Assembly: GCA_003054655.1 (NCBI GenBank)
Contig: QAYZ01000016.1
Location: 620,001-684,000, forward strand
From: Spartobacteria bacterium LR76
Lineage (GTDB): Bacteria; Verrucomicrobiota; Verrucomicrobiia; Chthoniobacterales; Terrimicrobiaceae
DNA: 64,000 nt
Reading direction: 5' to 3'
The position numbers were made by a program, and so were the translations under genes. Positions 1 to 9,518 of this stretch are shown here, in pieces. Below the pieces are notes generated by a model. That model did no database searches. It had not been told where the DNA came from and was given only the letters and a program-made list of their open reading frames with translations. Each line of letters begins with the position of its first letter. The first letter of the stretch is position 1.

Positions 1-1
1 T

Positions 2-856
2 CCTCGCTTTGGCAAGGCGCTCAATGAACTGCGCCAGAGCGTAACCTCCCGGGTGGAGGAGCGCGAGCAGGCCCTGGCATCCCAGGCTGATGCGGAAGCT
101 CTTTCCCGCGTCGACATTTCTCTCCCCGGCATTCCGGCCGAGCAGGGTGCTTTGCACCCGCTGACTCATTTGCTCGACCGCGCCGTGCGTATCTTCCGCC
201 GTCTCGGCTTTGCCGTCGCGGAAGGCCCGGATATCGAGGACGAGTGGCATTGCTTCGATGCCCTCAATACCCCGCCGGATCACCCCGCTCGCAACGAGCA
301 GGATACCTTTTATCTCCCGGATGGCCGGTTGCTGCGTACGCACACCTCGACCGTACAGATTCGCGTCATGGAAAACCAGGCCCCGCCGGTGCGCATCGTC
401 GCCCCGGGCGCGGCCTATCGCCGCGACGAGGTGGATGCCACCCATCTGGCCCAGTTTACCCAGATGGAGGGCCTCTACGTGGATCGCAACGTCTCGGTGG
501 CCGATCTCAAGGGCACGACGGAGTATTTCTTCCGCCAACTCTTTGGTTCCGAGACCGAGGTGCGGTTCCGTCCGCATTTCTTCCCCTTTACCGAGCCAAG
601 CTATGAGATCGACATCCGCGCCAAGTCCCTTGGCGGCAAGTGGATGGAACTCGCCGGTTGCGGCATGGTTGATCCTGCTGTCTTCGAGGCGATCTGCCAG
701 AAGCGCGGTGACCGCGCCTTCGATCCCGATGTGGTCAGCGGCTTTGCCTTCGGGTTCGGCCTCGACCGCCTGGCGATGAACCTGGCGCAGGTGCCGGACA
801 TTCGCATGCTCGTGGAAAACGACCTTCGCTTTCTCAAGCAGTTCTCTGCTCTATGA
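2..856 (+). CDS. pheS: Phenylalanine--tRNA ligase alpha subunit (5' truncated)
   Basis: This is the catalytic alpha subunit of the (alpha-beta)2 cytoplasmic enzyme that charges tRNA-Phe. The reading frame is open from the first bases of the window (FGKALNELRQSV...), so the N-terminal tRNA-binding coiled coil is cut and roughly 50-60 residues are missing. A GTG at 53 is an internal codon, not the start. Class II synthetase motifs are visible: the motif 2 region (RTHTSTVQIR, then YRRDEVDATHLAQFTQMEG) and motif 3 near the C terminus (GFGLDRLAM). The stop overlaps the pheT start (ATGA at 853), as expected for a translationally coupled pheST operon. Identity is certain; only the 5' end is unknown. 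Confidence 0.97.
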   Translation, partial: PRFGKALNELRQSVTSRVEEREQALASQADAEALSRVDISLPGIPAEQGALHPLTHLLDRAVRIFRRLGFAVAEGPDIEDEWHCFDALNTPPDHPARNEQDTFYLPDGRLLRTHTSTVQIRVMENQAPPVRIVAPGAAYRRDEVDATHLAQFTQMEGLYVDRNVSVADLKGTTEYFFRQLFGSETEVRFRPHFFPFTEPSYEIDIRAKSLGGKWMELAGCGMVDPAVFEAICQKRGDRAFDPDVVSGFAFGFGLDRLAMNLAQVPDIRMLVENDLRFLKQFSAL

Positions 857-3198
857 ATATTTCTCTGAATTGGCTGCGTGAATTCGTCGACTGGACGGGC
901 ACGCCCGAGGAACTCGCCACGCTCCTGACCCGTACGGGCCTGGAAGTCGGCAACATCGCGACGCGTGGGGCGGATTTCCCCAAGGTCGTCATCGCTCAGA
1001 TCCTCGAAGCAACCCAGCACCCGAATGCCGACCGCCTGAGCGTCTGCCGCGTCGATGATGGGTCCGGCCATCCGCGCCAGATCGTCTGCGGGGCGAAGAA
1101 CTTCAAGGTGGGCGACAAGGTGCCGCTCGCGCTTCCGGGTGCCGTTCTGCCCGGCGATTTCAAGATCAAGGTCGGCAAGCTCCGCGGAGTGGAGAGCGAA
1201 GGCATGCTGTGCAGCGCCAAGGAACTCTCTCTCGCCGCCGATGCGGATGGTCTGCTCATCCTGCCTGCCGATGCTCCGGTCGGTCAGCCCATTGCCACGC
1301 TTTTCCCGCCCGAAACGGCCTTCGAGATCGAGATCACGCCCAATCGCCCCGACTGGCTCAGCCATGTCGGCATCGCACGCGAGGTGGCGGCTTTCACGAA
1401 TCAGCCGCTCAAGTGGACCCGCCCGGCAGCGCCGCAGACGACGGAATACGCGGGTCGCATCGGCAATCTGGAGCGTTGCCCTTTCTACACGCTTCAGCGC
1501 ATCACGGGCGTCAAGGTAGGTCCGAGCCCGGACTGGCTGCGGCAGCGCCTGGAATCCGTGGGGCTTCGTTCCATCAACAACGTCGTCGACGTGACGAATT
1601 TCGTCATGCTGGAGATCGGCCAGCCGCTTCACGCCTTCGACGCAGCCAAGGTAAATGGCGATGTCCAGGTGCGCCTCGCCGGGGAAGGGGAGAAGTTCCT
1701 CGCCCTCGATGGACGCGAGTACACCCTGAGCGCCGACGACCTCGTGATTGCAGACTCCGCTCGTTCACTGGCTCTCGCTGGCGTGATGGGTGGCGAGGAA
1801 TCCGGCGTCACCGAGACGACGACGGAAATTCTCCTGGAAAGCGCGATTTTCCAAACCAGCGGTGTCCGCCGCACCGGTCGCCGCCTCGATCTGCACAGCG
1901 ACTCGAGTTATCGCTTCGAGCGCGGCATCGATCCGGCCGGCGTATTGGCTGCATCGGCTCGCGCCACGCAGCTCATTCTGGAACTGGCTGGGGGCACGGT
2001 CGCAGGCTCCGCGGAGGTTTCCGGAACCGAGCCCCAGGCTCCATCTCCGGTGGCTCTGCGTCAGGGCAAAGTCAATGCAGTGCTCGGCCTGGAGCTGACG
2101 GCAGAAGAAATCGCCTCGGCCTTGTCCGGGCTTGGCCTGACTGCGAAGGAAGTATCCGAAATTGCGACGACCTGGGGCATCCCGAGCCATCGGCTCGACC
2201 TGACCCGCGAGGTTGATCTCGTGGAAGAAGTGGCTCGTGTCGTCGGTATTGACCGTATCCCGTCCAAGGTGTCAGCGAATCCCGCAGAGCCGACCAAGGC
2301 GGATGCCTCCTATGATTTCCAAATCCGCGTGCGCGGTCGCCTCGCCGGGCTGGGCCTGAGCGAAGCCCGCACGAGCACGCTGGTGTCCCCGGCCTCCGTC
2401 TGGAGCGAAGCCGAAGCGATCAAGCTCAAGAATCCGCTGGGGGAGGATCAGTCCTTTCTCCGCAGCAGCCTCATCCCGGGCCTCCTCGCGGCGGTGGAGC
2501 GCAATCTCCGTTACGGCGCCGCCTCGGTGGCCTTGTTTGAAATTGGGCGCACCTTCCATGCCAGGGGGCGGGAGGAAAGTCCCACTCTCGCCATCGCGCT
2601 GACCGGCCAGAGCCGCGCAAGTTCCTGGCGGGACGGAGCGGCCAAGCCTTTCGACTGGTGGAATCTCAAGGGCATCATTGCCGCGCTGATTCCGGTCGAG
2701 CTGGAGTGGAAAAAAGCCGATGCCCAGGGTGACCTTGCGCTTGTATCGACTGTTTCCGCCAATGGGAAGACCCTCGGCCTGATCGGCCAGCTTTCTCCGG
2801 CAGCCGCCCGCAAACTCGATGCGCGTGAGTCGGTGCTCGTCGCCGAGATCGATCTTTCGGCGTTGCAGTCAATTCCTGCCTCTCCGGTTTACCGCGAGAT
2901 TCCGAAGTATCCGGCAACCACGCGCGATATCGCCATCGTTGTTCCCGCCACCTTGCCCTACGGCGAGATCGAGAAGACCTTGCTGGCTGTCCGCGAGCCT
3001 CTGCTGGTGGACATCGAGCCCTTCGATGTCTTCAGCGATGCGACTGGGGCGAAGCTCGCCGCAGACCGGAAATCTGTCGCGATCTCCTTGACATTCCGCG
3101 CTCCCGAGCGGACGCTCAACAGCGACGAAGTTACTGCTTCGGTCAGCCGCTTGAGGGACAAGCTCAAGGCCGATCTCGGAGCGGAGTTTCGCGAATAG
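853..3198 (+). CDS. pheT: Phenylalanine--tRNA ligase beta subunit
   Basis: Beta subunit of phenylalanyl-tRNA synthetase, 781 aa, a normal length for the long bacterial form. Domains in order are an N-terminal core, an EMAP/OB-fold tRNA-binding domain (about residues 40-150, with QHPNADRLSVCRVDDG), B3/B4 editing domain, B5, a catalytic-like core and a C-terminal anticodon-binding FDX-ACB domain (about 690-781, starting near YREIPKYPATTRDIA). The ATG overlaps the pheS stop by four bases, so the two subunits are probably made in equal amounts. No attenuator is visible because the operon start is outside the window. Confidence 0.97.
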   Translation: MNISLNWLREFVDWTGTPEELATLLTRTGLEVGNIATRGADFPKVVIAQILEATQHPNADRLSVCRVDDGSGHPRQIVCGAKNFKVGDKVPLALPGAVLPGDFKIKVGKLRGVESEGMLCSAKELSLAADADGLLILPADAPVGQPIATLFPPETAFEIEITPNRPDWLSHVGIAREVAAFTNQPLKWTRPAAPQTTEYAGRIGNLERCPFYTLQRITGVKVGPSPDWLRQRLESVGLRSINNVVDVTNFVMLEIGQPLHAFDAAKVNGDVQVRLAGEGEKFLALDGREYTLSADDLVIADSARSLALAGVMGGEESGVTETTTEILLESAIFQTSGVRRTGRRLDLHSDSSYRFERGIDPAGVLAASARATQLILELAGGTVAGSAEVSGTEPQAPSPVALRQGKVNAVLGLELTAEEIASALSGLGLTAKEVSEIATTWGIPSHRLDLTREVDLVEEVARVVGIDRIPSKVSANPAEPTKADASYDFQIRVRGRLAGLGLSEARTSTLVSPASVWSEAEAIKLKNPLGEDQSFLRSSLIPGLLAAVERNLRYGAASVALFEIGRTFHARGREESPTLAIALTGQSRASSWRDGAAKPFDWWNLKGIIAALIPVELEWKKADAQGDLALVSTVSANGKTLGLIGQLSPAAARKLDARESVLVAEIDLSALQSIPASPVYREIPKYPATTRDIAIVVPATLPYGEIEKTLLAVREPLLVDIEPFDVFSDATGAKLAADRKSVAISLTFRAPERTLNSDEVTASVSRLRDKLKADLGAEFRE

Positions 3199-3467
3199 TT
3201 CTTCCGACAATTTAACAGATTTTGCCCGCTGAAAGGCGGGTGCGAATTTGCCCTGCTGTGTTCGCGATTACACGACGCAAACTCCCGATCCGATAAATAC
3301 AATCGTCCCGGAGGCTTGGCTGGGTGGCGTGATGACATGCCTTCACTGGAAGTCAGAGCGCTGTCTGGCGGTCATCCACCCTAATCATAGGGGAACGGGA
3401 TATGCGTCAGAACGGCACGAGCAGGGCAAAACTCTTTCCAGCGGCGGTACCTCAGGGTGCCGCAGCT

Positions 3468-4217
3468 TCAGTTTTTATCGTCTGTCTCGAGGATGATCTT
3501 CTTCTTCGTGCCGGAGCTGATCTGGGCGACATGCAGCCCCACGAGCCTAGCCATCATCACGACCACCATGATCTGCCCGACTACCGCCTCAAAGGCGGAA
3601 AGACTGCGCGAGATTTCGCTGGTCGGGAGGATGTCTCCGAAGCCGACCGAAGTGAGAGTGGTGAAGCTGAAATAAACCAGCCACCCAGGATTCACCACGA
3701 GATTGGTTTGCGTCGGACGACCGTCGAGATTGGTCACCGTAAATGCGCCTGGCAGGAACATCTCGACCAGACAGTAGATAAAGCCCATCAGTACCCCGAC
3801 GAGCAGATAAAGACAGGCGGCTCCGCAGAGGATGTTGCCATCCACGATGGGAGCCTCGAATACGTCGCGTGTCACCACGGCGATGACGTAGCTGAGGAAA
3901 AGGGACTGACCCACCAGATGGATCGCAACGAAGGACTGTTGTTGGACAAAGACGGTGCTCAGGTACAGCAATGCCAGCATCATGCCGCCCAGCACGATGG
4001 TCAGGGCGCGGTTCTTAGCTTTCGGCCAGATTGCCCAGGCTGCACCTACCGTGAGGATCAGGATAAACGGAGCGAGAGAGGCGTCCTTGGAATCCTTGGG
4101 GAAGATGCGGCCGATATGCGGGGCGAAAGGTGCACCGAGCATCATGATCAGGAGGGCGACGAGTAGAACGACGAACGGATTTTCGCGCAGAAATCGTCCC
4201 AGGGACTTGAGACTCAT
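3468..4217 (-). CDS. Two-pore-type potassium/ion channel protein
   Basis: Membrane protein of 249 aa with about six hydrophobic segments and a P-loop near the C terminus. The pore reads TLTSVGFGD, a variant of the K+ channel selectivity filter TVGYGD, followed by a last helix (the Ion_trans_2 arrangement). A cytoplasmic Lys-rich tail (SSGTKKKIIL) follows; there is no RCK/TrkA-N regulatory domain. The role in ion homeostasis or membrane potential is inferred from the filter. The gene stands alone and is convergent with pheT and divergent from the HAD gene. The Phe in the filter still occurs in functional K+ channels. Confidence 0.85.
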   Translation of the reverse strand: MSLKSLGRFLRENPFVVLLVALLIMMLGAPFAPHIGRIFPKDSKDASLAPFILILTVGAAWAIWPKAKNRALTIVLGGMMLALLYLSTVFVQQQSFVAIHLVGQSLFLSYVIAVVTRDVFEAPIVDGNILCGAACLYLLVGVLMGFIYCLVEMFLPGAFTVTNLDGRPTQTNLVVNPGWLVYFSFTTLTSVGFGDILPTSEISRSLSAFEAVVGQIMVVVMMARLVGLHVAQISSGTKKKIILETDDKN

Positions 4218-4303
4218 ATTTGCTGTCCTATACGGCTGACGGAGAGGAAACGCAATTCCGGTCTGCCAAATTCCCGTGACGCGGCCCTGTCCTCCGGGTA
4301 CTC

Positions 4304-4924
4304 ATGGAACCCGTCATGGTTCTTGAGATTCCCGCACGCACGTTCGACGGCTATATTTTTGACTGCGACGGCACGATTGCCGATTCCATGCCGATCCACT
4401 TCATCGCCTGGACCAAGGCGGTGAAGGAAATGGGCGGCGAGATCCCCGAGGATCTGTTTTACCAGTGGGGGGGCAAGCCGACCGCGGTGATCGTTGAAAA
4501 TCTGAATGAAAAATTCGGTTACACCATGGATGTCGCCGAGACAGTTCATCGGAAGGAAAGCTACTATCTGGAGCAGATCGCAGCGGTTCAACCGATCCAG
4601 CCGGTGCTGGATATTGCGAAATCTCTGCATGGGATGAAGCCCATGGCCATCGCCTCCGGCGGGCACCGCCTGCTGGTCGAGGCCACACTGAACGCCCTTG
4701 GCATCCTTGAGATGTTCGATGCCATCGTCTGTTCGGAGGATTACCAGCGCGGCAAGCCGTTCCCTGATCCGTTTCTCGAGGCGGCTCGCCGGATCAAGAT
4801 CGAACCCCCTGGCTGCGTCGTGTTTGAAGACAGCCCAACAGGTATCGCTGCGGCCAAGGCCGCCGGGATGGACTACGTTTGGGTGCCGAGCGCCGAGATG
4901 CATCAACCGCGCCAGGCTGCCTGA
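4304..4924 (+). CDS. HAD-superfamily hydrolase, beta-phosphoglucomutase-like
   Basis: Haloacid dehalogenase subfamily IA phosphatase/phosphomutase of 206 aa. Motif I is FDCDGTIADSMP (nucleophile Asp, general acid Asp), motif II is near IASGGH, the motif III Lys lies in the RGKPFPDPF stretch, and motif IV is VVFEDSPTGIAAAKAAGM. The helical cap between motifs I and II is the small type found in beta-phosphoglucomutase and sugar-phosphate phosphatases. The substrate cannot be read from sequence. A second in-frame ATG at 4316 is an alternative start. The gene is monocistronic between the divergent ion channel gene and the convergent cysteine desulfurase gene. Confidence 0.88.
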   Translation: MEPVMVLEIPARTFDGYIFDCDGTIADSMPIHFIAWTKAVKEMGGEIPEDLFYQWGGKPTAVIVENLNEKFGYTMDVAETVHRKESYYLEQIAAVQPIQPVLDIAKSLHGMKPMAIASGGHRLLVEATLNALGILEMFDAIVCSEDYQRGKPFPDPFLEAARRIKIEPPGCVVFEDSPTGIAAAKAAGMDYVWVPSAEMHQPRQAA

Positions 4925-4954
4925 CGCGGCTCGGGAAAAGAGGAGGCCCAGGGC

Positions 4955-6142
4955 TTAGCTCTGGGCCGCGAGAACCGGGCCTCCCGCAGGGCTGAGCTTC
5001 CGGAGCTTCTCGATCACGGCTGGAACGGCTTCGATAGCTTTGTCGATTTCTGCGTCGGTATTGAACCGACCAAAAGAGAATCGCAGGCTGCCGCGGGCGC
5101 GGTCATTGGAGAAGCCCATCGCCTTGAGCACGTGCGACGGATGCACTGACCCACTGGTGCAGGCAGATCCCGCGGAGCAGCAAATACCCTGGTCATCGAG
5201 GAGCATCAGTGCACCCTCGCTCTCGACGCCTTCAAAGGAAAGGCTTGAGGTGTTGGGCAGGCGGTTTTCCCGATCGCCATTCACCTCGGTACCCGCGACT
5301 TGAGCGAGCATGGCATTTTCAAAGCGGTCGCGAAATTCGCGCACCCGCGTACGTTCTTCTTCCTGATGAGTGGCGGCGAGCTCGGCAGCTTTACCGAGAC
5401 CGACGATGGAGGCGACGTTTTGCGTGCCGCCACGACGGGCGTTCTCCTGACTGCCGCGCAACCACGGGGTGAAGCGCATCCGGCGATTTACGTAAAGCGC
5501 ACCCACGCCCTTCGGGCAATGCAGCTTGTGGCCGGAGAGCGAAAGGAACTGCACGCCAAGGTCGCTGGCCCCGATGGGCAGCTTGCCCACAGCCTGCACG
5601 GCGTCGATGTGCAGAGGCACCTTCTTTTCGTTGGTGATCCTGGCAATCTCGTGAACCGGGAAAAGCACGCCGGTTTCGTTGTTTGCCCAAAGGAGGGTGA
5701 CCAGCGCGGTATCCGGGCGGATCGCCTTGGCGAGCTTGTCCAGGTCGAGATGACCGGCGGAATTCACCGGCAGCCACGTGATCTCGTAGCCGCGGCGGGC
5801 GAGATGCTCGCAGAGCTTGATCGTGGCGCTGTGCTCGACCGCAGTCGTGATAATGTGCGTCTTGTCCGGGTCGATCGACGCGGCGGAAAGAATGGCCGAG
5901 TTGATGGATTCCGACCCGCAGCTCGTGAACAGGACCTCCTCCGGCGTGGACCCGATCAGCGAAGAAACCTGCTCGCGGGCGGTATCGAGGGCAGACGCAG
6001 CCCGGCGGCCTAATCCGTACACACTGGATGGATTTCCGTACTCGTCCCGCAGCCACGGCATCATCGCGTCGAACACAGCGGGATCCACTTGCGTGGTGGC
6101 GTTGTTATCGAGGTAGATGATGGGTTGAGACGACGAATTCAT
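4955..6142 (-). CDS. Cysteine desulfurase (NifS/IscS family)
   Basis: PLP enzyme that takes sulfur from cysteine for Fe-S cluster assembly and thio-modification. It begins IIYLDNNATTQVDPAV, the PLP-binding Lys is in LSGHKLHCPKGVGALYV, and the catalytic Cys loop is SAGSACTSGSVHPSHVL. I chose the ATG at 6142 because it gives the family-typical N terminus; the frame stays open upstream to 6220, but that extension has no family counterpart. At about 395 aa it is normal for group I. No iscU/iscR/sufBCD neighbours are present, so a tRNA-thiolation or general role cannot be separated from Fe-S assembly. Confidence 0.94.
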   Translation of the reverse strand: MNSSSQPIIYLDNNATTQVDPAVFDAMMPWLRDEYGNPSSVYGLGRRAASALDTAREQVSSLIGSTPEEVLFTSCGSESINSAILSAASIDPDKTHIITTAVEHSATIKLCEHLARRGYEITWLPVNSAGHLDLDKLAKAIRPDTALVTLLWANNETGVLFPVHEIARITNEKKVPLHIDAVQAVGKLPIGASDLGVQFLSLSGHKLHCPKGVGALYVNRRMRFTPWLRGSQENARRGGTQNVASIVGLGKAAELAATHQEEERTRVREFRDRFENAMLAQVAGTEVNGDRENRLPNTSSLSFEGVESEGALMLLDDQGICCSAGSACTSGSVHPSHVLKAMGFSNDRARGSLRFSFGRFNTDAEIDKAIEAVPAVIEKLRKLSPAGGPVLAAQS

Positions 6143-6179
6143 TTTTGCAAGTGTGGCACGATATGCAGGAGAGTGGCTA

Positions 6180-6824
6180 ATGGCAATCATCAGAGTCGTG
6201 GAATCCGAGCTTCTGGACACCCTCGATGCGCGAGATCCGGATGCGATCCGCAGCCGCAGAGATCTGCGGATGATTAATGCGTTGATGGGGAATCGGATAT
6301 GGTTTTTCCGTCGGTTCCGAAAATTTCCGGAACCGTTCTCTGGCGGGGTGGTTGAGATCGGCGCGGGGGATGGCGCGCTCTCCGCAGCCCTACACCGCCG
6401 TTATCCCTCAATGCCGGTGACGGCGCTCGATTTGCAGCCGAGGCCAAAAGGCTTGAGCGAGGATTTTTCATGGATTCAAGGCAACCTCTTTGACCTGCTG
6501 CCGCGTATTTCAGCGGATGTCCTACTGGGGGGCATGATCATTCACCACTTCACCGACGACCAACTCTCCATGCTCGGTTCTCATCTGGGAAGCTTCCGCG
6601 CGATCTTCGTCTGCGAGCCGTATCGCTCCTGGTTTTCGATGATGCTGGCCTCTCTCATGTGGCCGCTGGTTGGCCGGGTGACCCGGCATGACATGCCGGC
6701 AAGTATCCGGGCCGGGTTCCGGCGCGGGGAGTTGCCCCGGCTTCTCCAGCTAGGACCGTCGTGGGAGCTTCGCGAAACGGTCGACTGGCGGGGTTCCATC
6801 CGGCTGGCCGCCGTGCGACGATGA
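6180..6824 (+). CDS. SAM-dependent methyltransferase of the type III PKS cluster
   Basis: Class I methyltransferase of 214 aa. SAM-binding motif I is VVEIGAGDGALSAALH, followed by an acidic post-I segment (VTALDLQP) and a motif IV-like GGMIIHHF. The start is the ATG at 6180, just after an AGGAGAG-like Shine-Dalgarno; upstream in-frame codons lack one. The gene overlaps the next gene by ATGA and is followed by a type III polyketide synthase, so it most likely O- or C-methylates the polyketide product. That substrate assignment is inference from context. Confidence 0.82.
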   Translation: MAIIRVVESELLDTLDARDPDAIRSRRDLRMINALMGNRIWFFRRFRKFPEPFSGGVVEIGAGDGALSAALHRRYPSMPVTALDLQPRPKGLSEDFSWIQGNLFDLLPRISADVLLGGMIIHHFTDDQLSMLGSHLGSFRAIFVCEPYRSWFSMMLASLMWPLVGRVTRHDMPASIRAGFRRGELPRLLQLGPSWELRETVDWRGSIRLAAVRR

Positions 6825-7822
6825 AGACCGTGACCATCGTCGGCGGAGGTCTGGCCGGACTTTCCCTCGGTATTGCACTTTGCAGGCGGGGCGTGCCGGT
6901 CGACTTGCACGAGGCCGGGGACTATCCTCGCCATCGGGTTTGCGGGGAGTTCATCAGTGGGGTTTCGAACGAAACCCTGATGGAACTCGGGATAGCCGAC
7001 ACTCTGGAGGATGCGGAGAGACTTGAGACGCATGCGTGGTATCGAGGCGACGCCTGCCTTCACAAGGGAAGGCTGCCGACACCGGCCCGGGGAATTTCCC
7101 GATACCGTCTCGATGACCGGTTGCAGCGGCTGTTGACGGATTCCGGAGGACGAGTCTTTACGCGATCACGTGTGACCAGAGAGGAGGGAGAGGGCCGGGT
7201 GTGGTGCTCCGGGCGGGTACCGCAGCCGGGCGACTGGATCGGGTTGAAGGGCCATTTCTCGGATCTCCCAATGGAAAGCGATCTGGAGATGTACCTAGCG
7301 TCCAATGGCTATGTCGGTCTGGCCCGCATCGACAGGAAGGTGGTGAACATCTGCGGACTCTTCCGGTTGTCCCGGGAAATCTCCGGTCCGGATATCCTTG
7401 AGCGTTACGCCGAACTCGGCGGACTCGGGCATCTGGCGGACCGCATGCGCCAGGCCAACTGCCGGGATGACACCCGGTCGGCGGTGGCGGGCTTTCGCCT
7501 GGGCTGGCAGACCGGACGGCTCGACAGGTTTTCCCTGGGAGACGCGAGAGCCATGATTCCGCCTTTCTCCGGTAACGGGATGTCGATGGCTCTGGAATCC
7601 GCCGCCATCACGGCTCCGATCCTTGCGGCCTATGCAAAAGGCGACTTGAGCTGGGAGCATGCCGTCTCCCAGGCATCGCAAGCGATGAGATCGAGATTTT
7701 CCTCCCGCATGATTTTCGCCCGCATGCTGCATCCCTTCTTGACCTCCGCGCCAGGCCGGGCGTTCTTCTCCACCGCTTCGAGGCTCCTGCCGTACGGAGC
7801 TATCTTCCATCTTCTCCGCTAA
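6821..7822 (+). CDS. FAD-dependent oxidoreductase (geranylgeranyl reductase-like)
   Basis: Flavoprotein of 333 aa with an N-terminal dinucleotide-binding fold ([21 protein letters not shown]) and an E-x-R-type segment [13 protein letters not shown] typical of the geranylgeranyl reductase/aromatic hydroxylase superfamily. A third FAD motif region reads [23 protein letters not shown]. The start at 6821 overlaps the methyltransferase stop. It lies between a methyltransferase and a type III PKS, so it probably oxidises or hydroxylates an aromatic product, such as a resorcinol to a quinone. That reaction is inferred, not seen. Confidence 0.84.
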   Translation: MKTVTIVGGGLAGLSLGIALCRRGVPVDLHEAGDYPRHRVCGEFISGVSNETLMELGIADTLEDAERLETHAWYRGDACLHKGRLPTPARGISRYRLDDRLQRLLTDSGGRVFTRSRVTREEGEGRVWCSGRVPQPGDWIGLKGHFSDLPMESDLEMYLASNGYVGLARIDRKVVNICGLFRLSREISGPDILERYAELGGLGHLADRMRQANCRDDTRSAVAGFRLGWQTGRLDRFSLGDARAMIPPFSGNGMSMALESAAITAPILAAYAKGDLSWEHAVSQASQAMRSRFSSRMIFARMLHPFLTSAPGRAFFSTASRLLPYGAIFHLLR

Positions 7823-7827
7823 CTCCG

Positions 7828-8859
7828 ATGTATCTCCAATCCCTAGCCAGCGCATTTCCGGAAGCACGATTCACCCAGTTGGAAAGCTGGGAGTCCCTGG
7901 TGGCGGAAAATGCCATGAACCATCTCTCCCGCCGGGGGCGGAAGATCATGGAGACGGTGCTCAAAGGCGATTCCGGCGTCGATACGCGCCATTTTGCCAT
8001 CCCTCCGCGCGAGCTGTTCCGGTTGGATGCCGAGGGCCTGAACCACGCCTTTGAACGCGAGGCTCCTCCGCTGGCAACAGCCGCTCTGGAGAAAGCCTGT
8101 CGTGCCGTAGACGTCCCGCCGCAGGATCTCGACGCCCTGTTTGTCTGCACCTGCTCGGGCTATCTCTGCCCGGGCGTGTCCAGTTATGTCGCCGAGCGTT
8201 TCGGCATCCGCTCCGATGCCTATCTCAATGATGTCACCGGTCTGGGCTGCGGAGCCGCTTTGCCGACGCTGCATGCGGCGCAGTGTTTCCTCACGGCCAA
8301 TCCCGACGCCCTGGTGGCCGTCGTCGCGGTGGAGGTATGCTCCGCCGCATTCTATCTCGATGATGATGCCGGGGTGCTGGTGAGCGCCTGTCTCTTTGGA
8401 GACGGAGCGAGTGCATCCCTCTGGAGGCAGACGCCGGAAGGGAATCAATGGCATGCCAGGAATTTCCGCTCTCTTCACATCCCGACCGAGAGGGAGAAAA
8501 TCCGTTTCGTTAACGCCGGGGGCAAACTCCGTAATCAGCTCGCCCGCGAGGTGCCTCAGGTGGCGGCTCAAGCCGTCGAGCAGCTCTTCGCCCGCCGAAG
8601 CGTCGATCCCGACCAGATCATCGCCCACACCGGCGGCAAAGACGTGATCGATGCTCTTGAGGCCTCGCTTCCTGACTACAAGCTGGACGAAACCCGACGG
8701 GCGCTTCGGGACTATGGCAATCTCAGCAGTCCGTCGGTGCTGCTGGCCCTGGAGGATCGGTTGAAACAGGCGAATCCGGATGATTGCCGCTTATGGCTCA
8801 CGTCCTTCGGTGCGGGATTCGCTGCGCATAGCTGCGAGCTCTCACTCGGCGGCGCCTAG
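7828..8859 (+). CDS. Type III polyketide synthase (chalcone/stilbene synthase family)
   Basis: Homodimeric condensing enzyme of 343 aa that extends an acyl-CoA starter with malonyl-CoA and cyclises the chain, usually to pyrones or alkylresorcinols in bacteria. The complete Cys-His-Asn triad is visible: Cys141 in [10 protein letters not shown], His267 in IIAHTGGKD and Asn298 in [10 protein letters not shown]. The N-terminal thiolase-like half and the C-terminal GDGASASLW and [10 protein letters not shown] elements are intact. It is the last gene of a tight operon with a methyltransferase and an FAD oxidoreductase, which together look like a small biosynthetic gene cluster. Its end overlaps the convergent LAB_N gene by four bases. 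Confidence 0.93.
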   Translation: MYLQSLASAFPEARFTQLESWESLVAENAMNHLSRRGRKIMETVLKGDSGVDTRHFAIPPRELFRLDAEGLNHAFEREAPPLATAALEKACRAVDVPPQDLDALFVCTCSGYLCPGVSSYVAERFGIRSDAYLNDVTGLGCGAALPTLHAAQCFLTANPDALVAVVAVEVCSAAFYLDDDAGVLVSACLFGDGASASLWRQTPEGNQWHARNFRSLHIPTEREKIRFVNAGGKLRNQLAREVPQVAAQAVEQLFARRSVDPDQIIAHTGGKDVIDALEASLPDYKLDETRRALRDYGNLSSPSVLLALEDRLKQANPDDCRLWLTSFGAGFAAHSCELSLGGA

Positions 8860-9443
8860 CTGCGCGAGCGGTGGATCAATACGAGGTTGCGCACATAAAC
8901 GATCCAGCCTGTGAGATTGCCGAGGATGCCGACAATGTCCCGGCGCCAGATGAAGTAAACGAGCAGCATCGTTGAGCCGACCAGGCTCATCCACCAGAAC
9001 GACACGGGGATAACCGATCTCTTGCTCTTCTCGCTGACGAACCATTGCACGAGCATGCGCCCCATGAAAATGGCCTGCCCGGCGAGGCCCAGACTCACCC
9101 AGGCGATTCCGATCGGACTCGTGGTGTTAAAGATAAAGTGCAGGATGTTGCCAAACCATCCGAGTTCCTCGGTCTGCTGTTCGTAGTAGAGCCGGGCAAA
9201 CTCCTCGGGGGTCACAAGTCGGTCTGAGCCGCTGCCGATCCGTTTGATGACGTAGGCGATCGATCCGTCGTTCAGGCGGACGATCTTCACATTATCCTTG
9301 GCACCAGACAGGTCGACCTTCATGCGTACCTGCTGGCCGGAGATCAAAGCCGGATCGACGGGCCGCCCTAGATCATCGATTTCCTCGGCTCGCGTTCCAG
9401 CCAGGGAAAGACACGTCATCAGGAGTAAAATGATCAAACGCAT
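8856..9443 (-). CDS. Lipid A biosynthesis N-terminal (LAB_N) domain protein
   Basis: Exported or membrane protein of 195 aa with an N-terminal signal peptide ([17 protein letters not shown]), a short periplasmic domain and a C-terminal LAB_N domain. The LAB_N part shows [38 protein letters not shown] and the last membrane segments around [13 protein letters not shown]. This domain is found alone or fused to LpxB and to PQ-loop-like membrane proteins; its exact function is not settled. The signal-peptide-plus-periplasmic-domain arrangement suggests an envelope role. It supports a lipid A-containing outer membrane. Confidence 0.82.
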   Translation of the reverse strand: MRLIILLLMTCLSLAGTRAEEIDDLGRPVDPALISGQQVRMKVDLSGAKDNVKIVRLNDGSIAYVIKRIGSGSDRLVTPEEFARLYYEQQTEELGWFGNILHFIFNTTSPIGIAWVSLGLAGQAIFMGRMLVQWFVSEKSKRSVIPVSFWWMSLVGSTMLLVYFIWRRDIVGILGNLTGWIVYVRNLVLIHRSRS

Positions 9444-9518
9444 GAAGCGCGGCGTTATGGCATCCCGTCAGGATTCGCGCAAGAACGTCCGGTTGGTCCG
9501 CAGGAGTTCTCATCGGAA

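Noticed and set aside
3199-3467. Possible riboswitch or terminator after pheT
   Set aside because: A CCCGC-loop-GCGGG hairpin (3225-3240) is seen but no T run follows and no riboswitch motif is recognised. A second small stem at about 3446-3467 is equally weak.
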